Origin: Bacillota bacterium
GTDB lineage: Bacteria; Bacillota; Sulfobacillia; Symbiobacteriales; ZC4RG38
Direction of reading: 5' to 3'
Length of the DNA: 8,852 nt
Assembly: GCA_003242505.1 (NCBI GenBank)
Contig: QGUP01000063.1
Span: 1-8,852, forward strand
A program made the position numbers and the translations under genes. The notes under the pieces were generated by a model. The model searched no databases, was not told the DNA's origin, and saw nothing but the letters and a program-made list of their open reading frames with translations. Shown here in pieces: positions 6,405-8,852 of the stretch. Numbering within the stretch: the stretch's first letter is position 1; the number at the start of each line of letters is the position of its first letter.

Positions 6405-6442
6405 TTCGACAAAGTTCGACAAGCGGCGCGCCGGACAAGCGG
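6405..6442. promoter_or_regulatory. Cluster of GACAA direct repeats between the divergent genes, possible operator
   Basis: TTCGACAA occurs at 6405-6412 and 6415-6422, exactly 10 bp apart, one helical turn. GACAAGCGG occurs at 6418-6426 and 6434-6442, 16 bp apart, so the GACAA core is present three times. Same-face direct repeats between two divergent transcription units could be a regulator binding site. No regulator gene is in the window. The rest of the gap (6184-6503) shows the 21-bp repeat, a possible minus-strand promoter and the rtcB ribosome site; I see no clear plus-strand promoter. Confidence 0.3.
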
Positions 6443-6503
6443 TGCGTCACATTCCCGATGCGCCGATTCCTGTTCCCACCGAGTTTCCGGGAGGAAGACC
6501 CCC

Positions 6504-7799
6504 ATGCCCTATCGGATTCGCGAGAACTTCCCCGTCTGGGGTGAACACGACGAGGAGACCCTGCGGCAACTGGTGACCTGTGCCCGGGCCGGCAGCGCGC
6601 CCGCCGCGGCTCTGATGGCCGACGGTCACAAGGGCTACAGCCAGCCCATCGGCGGGGTGGTGGCCTACGAGCGGTACATCAGCCCGTCGGGGGTCGGTTT
6701 TGACATCGCCTGCGGCAACAAGGCCGTCCGGACCAACCTCACCTGGGGGGAGATCCGCCGGGACCTGCCCCGGATCATGGATGCCATCTTCAACACCGTC
6801 TCCTTCGGCATCGGCCGGCGCAACCCGCAGCCGGTGGACCATCCCCTCTTCGACGACCCCACCTGGCGGGATGTGAAGCACCTGCAGAAGCTGAAAACCC
6901 TCGCCTACGAGCAACTGGGCACCGTGGGCGGGGGCAACCACTACGTCGACCTGCTGGTGGAGGTGGACCGGGACCGGTGGGCCCTGGAGCCGGGGCCCGA
7001 CCGGGCGGACCAGCCGGCCGGGGTGAAGGTGGAGGAGATCCCGGACAGCGCCCCGGTCTGGGTGGCGGTCCACTTTGGCAGCCGGGGCTTTGGTTACAAG
7101 GTGGCCTCGGGCTTTCTCAACCTGGCCGCCGGCAAGCCCTTTGACGGGACCTTCCGGGAGCCGGGGATGGACATGCCCCCGACCCTGATCCCGGTGAGCA
7201 GCGAACTCGGCCAGGCGTACATCGCCGCCATGAATCTGGCCGGCCGGTACGCCTACGCCGGCCGGGACTACGTGGTGGACCAGGTCCTGGGCATCCTGGG
7301 CGCCCGGGCGACCTTCGCCGTCCACAACCACCACAACTTCGCCTGGCTGGAGGAGCACGGGGGGCGGAAGCTCTGGGTGATCCGAAAGGGCGCCACGCCT
7401 CTCTGGCCCGGCCAGCTCGGGTTTGTGGGCGGGTCGATGGGGGACATGGCGGTGGTCATCAGGGGGGTGGAGAGCCCCGAGTCCGCGGCCGCCCTCTACA
7501 GCACCATCCACGGCTCCGGCCGGGTGATGAGCCGCACCCAGGCCGCGGGCAAGTGGAAGCGCATCGGCGGCCGGCGGGTGCGGGTGGGGGGCGTGGTGGA
7601 CATGGACCAGGTGCGCCGCCAGCTAAAGGCCCGGGGGATCGAACTCCGGGGCGGCGGCGCCGACGAGGCGCCGGTGGTCTACCGGCCCCTCCGGGAGGTC
7701 CTCCGGTACCACGCCCCTACCTTCGAGGTCCTCCACGTCCTCCGGCCCGTGGGGGTGGCCATGGCGCCGCCGGAGGAGTACGACCCGTACCAGGACTAG
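6504..7799 (+). CDS. rtcB: RtcB-family RNA-splicing ligase (3'-phosphate / 5'-hydroxyl RNA ligase)
   Basis: This 431-residue RtcB-type ligase is predicted to join RNA ends carrying a 3'-phosphate (or 2',3'-cyclic phosphate) to a 5'-hydroxyl, using GTP and Mn2+, in tRNA or rRNA repair. Family blocks appear in order: DGHKGYSQPIGGV (40-52), VGFDIACGNKAVRT (64-77) with Asp67 and Cys70, GGGNHY (142-147) with Asn145 and His146, HFGSRGFG (190-197) with His190, HNHHNF (274-279), RKGAT (294-298), PGQLGFVGGSMG (302-313) and IHGSGRVMSR (335-344), where His336 matches the guanylylated histidine. The ATG has GGGAGG 9 nt upstream. The C-terminus is odd: known RtcBs end near a conserved lysine (VKG in E. 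coli), here replaced by GVAMA and followed by an acidic tail to residue 431. It stands alone, with no RtcA, archease or RtcR nearby, divergent from the peptide transporter. Confidence 0.94.
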   Translation: MPYRIRENFPVWGEHDEETLRQLVTCARAGSAPAAALMADGHKGYSQPIGGVVAYERYISPSGVGFDIACGNKAVRTNLTWGEIRRDLPRIMDAIFNTVSFGIGRRNPQPVDHPLFDDPTWRDVKHLQKLKTLAYEQLGTVGGGNHYVDLLVEVDRDRWALEPGPDRADQPAGVKVEEIPDSAPVWVAVHFGSRGFGYKVASGFLNLAAGKPFDGTFREPGMDMPPTLIPVSSELGQAYIAAMNLAGRYAYAGRDYVVDQVLGILGARATFAVHNHHNFAWLEEHGGRKLWVIRKGATPLWPGQLGFVGGSMGDMAVVIRGVESPESAAALYSTIHGSGRVMSRTQAAGKWKRIGGRRVRVGGVVDMDQVRRQLKARGIELRGGGADEAPVVYRPLREVLRYHAPTFEVLHVLRPVGVAMAPPEEYDPYQD

Positions 7800-7875
7800 C
7801 GCCGGGGGAAGCGTGGGCAGGAACTCGACGGGCGCGGCGGAGGGAACCCGTAGGCAGGCAGCCGACCGGCGCGAC

Positions 7876-7914
7876 GGGGCCCCCAGCCTCCCGATGGGGG
7901 AGGCCGGGGGCCCC
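7876..7914. terminator. Long hairpin between convergent genes, probable two-way terminator
   Basis: GGGGCCCCC (7876-7884) pairs with GGGGGCCCC (7906-7914) and GCCTCCC (7886-7892) with GGGAGGC (7898-7904), separated by a single A-C mismatch, with a GATGG loop. It lies 76 bp after the rtcB stop and 21 bp after the stop of the converging surface-protein gene. There is no real T tract on either side (CTCTGCG on the plus strand), so termination would rest on the very stable stem. The sequence at 7800-7875 shows nothing else. Confidence 0.65.
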
Positions 7915-7935
7915 TCTGCGCATCGTGGTTATCGG

Positions 7936-8852
7936 CTACGACTGCCCGGCGTCACCGGACTCCGCGCCGGCCTGGGACTCCTCGGCGCCGGCCCCGGTGG
8001 GGTGGGGCGCCTGGGCGTCGGCCTGCTCGGGGTGCACCACGAAGGCCGCCACGCTGATGTAGGCTGCCGTGGCCTGCGGCCGCTTCAGGCCGGTGACCAC
8101 CACCGTCAGGCTGTGGACTCCAGGGGTGAGCCCCTTGACCTCGTAGGCCACATGCTGGGCCTTCTTCTCAGGCTGGTACAGGTCGACCAAGGCCACCGGC
8201 ACTCCGTCCAGGTAGACCAGGGCGATGCCCCGGTCCGGGCCGGCCTCGGCCAGCCAGGTGATGCCGGTGCCCTTGAAGGCGATGGTGGCGGAGGTCAGGG
8301 GAATGTTGCTCACCGCGTGGGAGGCCTGGGGGCCGAGGAGCATGGAGATCCAGATGCCGCCGTACCCCACCGCCGGATCGCTGTGCCCGTAGGTTCCGGG
8401 CTCGGCCCCGGCCTGCAGGGGCATGGCCCAGACCGGTACCGACTCTTCCGAGGTACCGAGGGCGTTTTCCGCCACGACCTTGAACCAGTAGGTGACCCCG
8501 TTGGTCAGCCCGCCCACGGTGTACTGGGTCGCCGTCACCGTGGCCAGTTCCTGCCACTGGGTGGGACGGACCGGCCCGGTACCCCAGAGGATCCGGTACT
8601 GGGTCGCACCCTCCACCGGGCTCCAGCGCAGGACGACCAGGCCGTCGGCCGCCCAGGCTTCCACCTTCTCAGGGGGTCCGGCCGGCGGTGCCGTGGGGGT
8701 AGGCACGGGCGCTGGCGTGGTGGTTCCGCCGCCACCGCCACCACCGGAACGCGGCGGCTCGAAACGCTTCACCGTTGTGGTGGCCATGGCGGACTCCACG
8801 CCCCACTCGTCGACCGCCACCAGGCCGTAGGTGTTGTCTACCGAGGTGTCGG
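7936..8852 (-). CDS. Fibronectin type III domain protein, C-terminal part; start beyond the right edge
   Basis: This is the C-terminal part (about 305 residues) of a modular, probably exported protein. The frame is open to the window edge, and the visible start, DNTYGLVAVDEWGVESA, looks like the last strands of another fibronectin type III domain, so GTG at 8820 is not the true start. A Gly/Pro/Thr-rich linker follows (about 8670-8770). A full fibronectin III domain at about 8413-8670 has the core Trp in LVVLRWSPV, then QYRILWGT, YTVGGLTNGVTYWFKVVAEN. A beta-sandwich module at about 8029-8391 holds TIAFKGTGITWLAE, GIALVYLDGVPV and GLTPGVHSLTVVVTG, a pattern common in carbohydrate-binding-like jelly-roll modules. 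It ends in an Ala/Gly/Glu/Gln-rich hydrophilic tail with no membrane anchor. The partner or ligand cannot be deduced; an adhesin, glycan-binding protein or enzyme accessory are all possible. Confidence 0.87.
   Translation of the reverse strand, partial: DTSVDNTYGLVAVDEWGVESAMATTTVKRFEPPRSGGGGGGGTTTPAPVPTPTAPPAGPPEKVEAWAADGLVVLRWSPVEGATQYRILWGTGPVRPTQWQELATVTATQYTVGGLTNGVTYWFKVVAENALGTSEESVPVWAMPLQAGAEPGTYGHSDPAVGYGGIWISMLLGPQASHAVSNIPLTSATIAFKGTGITWLAEAGPDRGIALVYLDGVPVALVDLYQPEKKAQHVAYEVKGLTPGVHSLTVVVTGLKRPQATAAYISVAAFVVHPEQADAQAPHPTGAGAEESQAGAESGDAGQS

Noticed and set aside
6447..7511. A minus-strand frame of 354 codons opposite rtcB
   Set aside because: Antisense shadow of a gene with full family motifs; composition is His/Gly/Val/Pro-rich and shows no motif.

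Overview
The window is GC-rich throughout (roughly two thirds G+C or more by eye). It reads as a chromosomal segment of a high-GC bacterium. Strong AGGAGG-type ribosome sites, TTG and GTG starts, a fused double-ATPase ECF transporter and a lipoprotein-type peptide-binding protein would fit a high-GC thermophilic Firmicute (Symbiobacterium/Thermaerobacter-like). That placement is inference, because no rRNA or lineage marker is present. I saw no tRNA, CRISPR array, transposase or phage gene.

Layout from left to right. (1) 1-2040, minus strand: a vitamin/metal ECF transporter pair. A fused two-domain EcfA ATPase comes first in transcription (TTG start at 2040), followed 6 nt after its stop by the EcfT membrane subunit, which runs off the left edge. 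No substrate-specificity (S) component is visible. (2) 2041-2454: a 414-bp gene-free gap. It holds a foldable leader in front of EcfA, two tandem-repeat arrays (a 32-bp and a 14-bp unit) and a strong hairpin that ends the next transcription unit. (3) 2455-6183, minus strand: a dipeptide/oligopeptide-type ABC importer operon, transcribed DppB-type permease, DppC-type permease, then a family 5 substrate-binding lipoprotein. The two permeases are 38 bp apart. The binding-protein gene follows after a 133-bp gap with a hairpin and three copies of a 14-bp repeat. The cognate ATPases (DppD/DppF) are not in the cassette. (4) 6184-6503: a divergent regulatory gap of 320 bp. (5) 6504-7799, plus strand: a stand-alone RtcB-family RNA ligase with its metal ligands and guanylylated histidine in place but an unusual C-terminus. 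(6) 7800-7935: a short convergent gap with a long hairpin, probably a two-way terminator. (7) 7936-8852, minus strand: the C-terminal part of an extracellular-type protein with fibronectin type III and jelly-roll-like modules; its start lies beyond the right edge.

Functionally the window holds two unrelated importers, one for a micronutrient and one for peptides or similar solutes, an RNA repair/splicing ligase and a cell-surface or secreted adhesive protein. I do not see a clear new multi-gene system. The items most worth a second look are the RtcB C-terminus, the EcfA leader that can pair with its own ribosome site, the ATPase-less peptide transporter, and short tandem repeats in most of the larger gaps, three of them with a 14-bp period.
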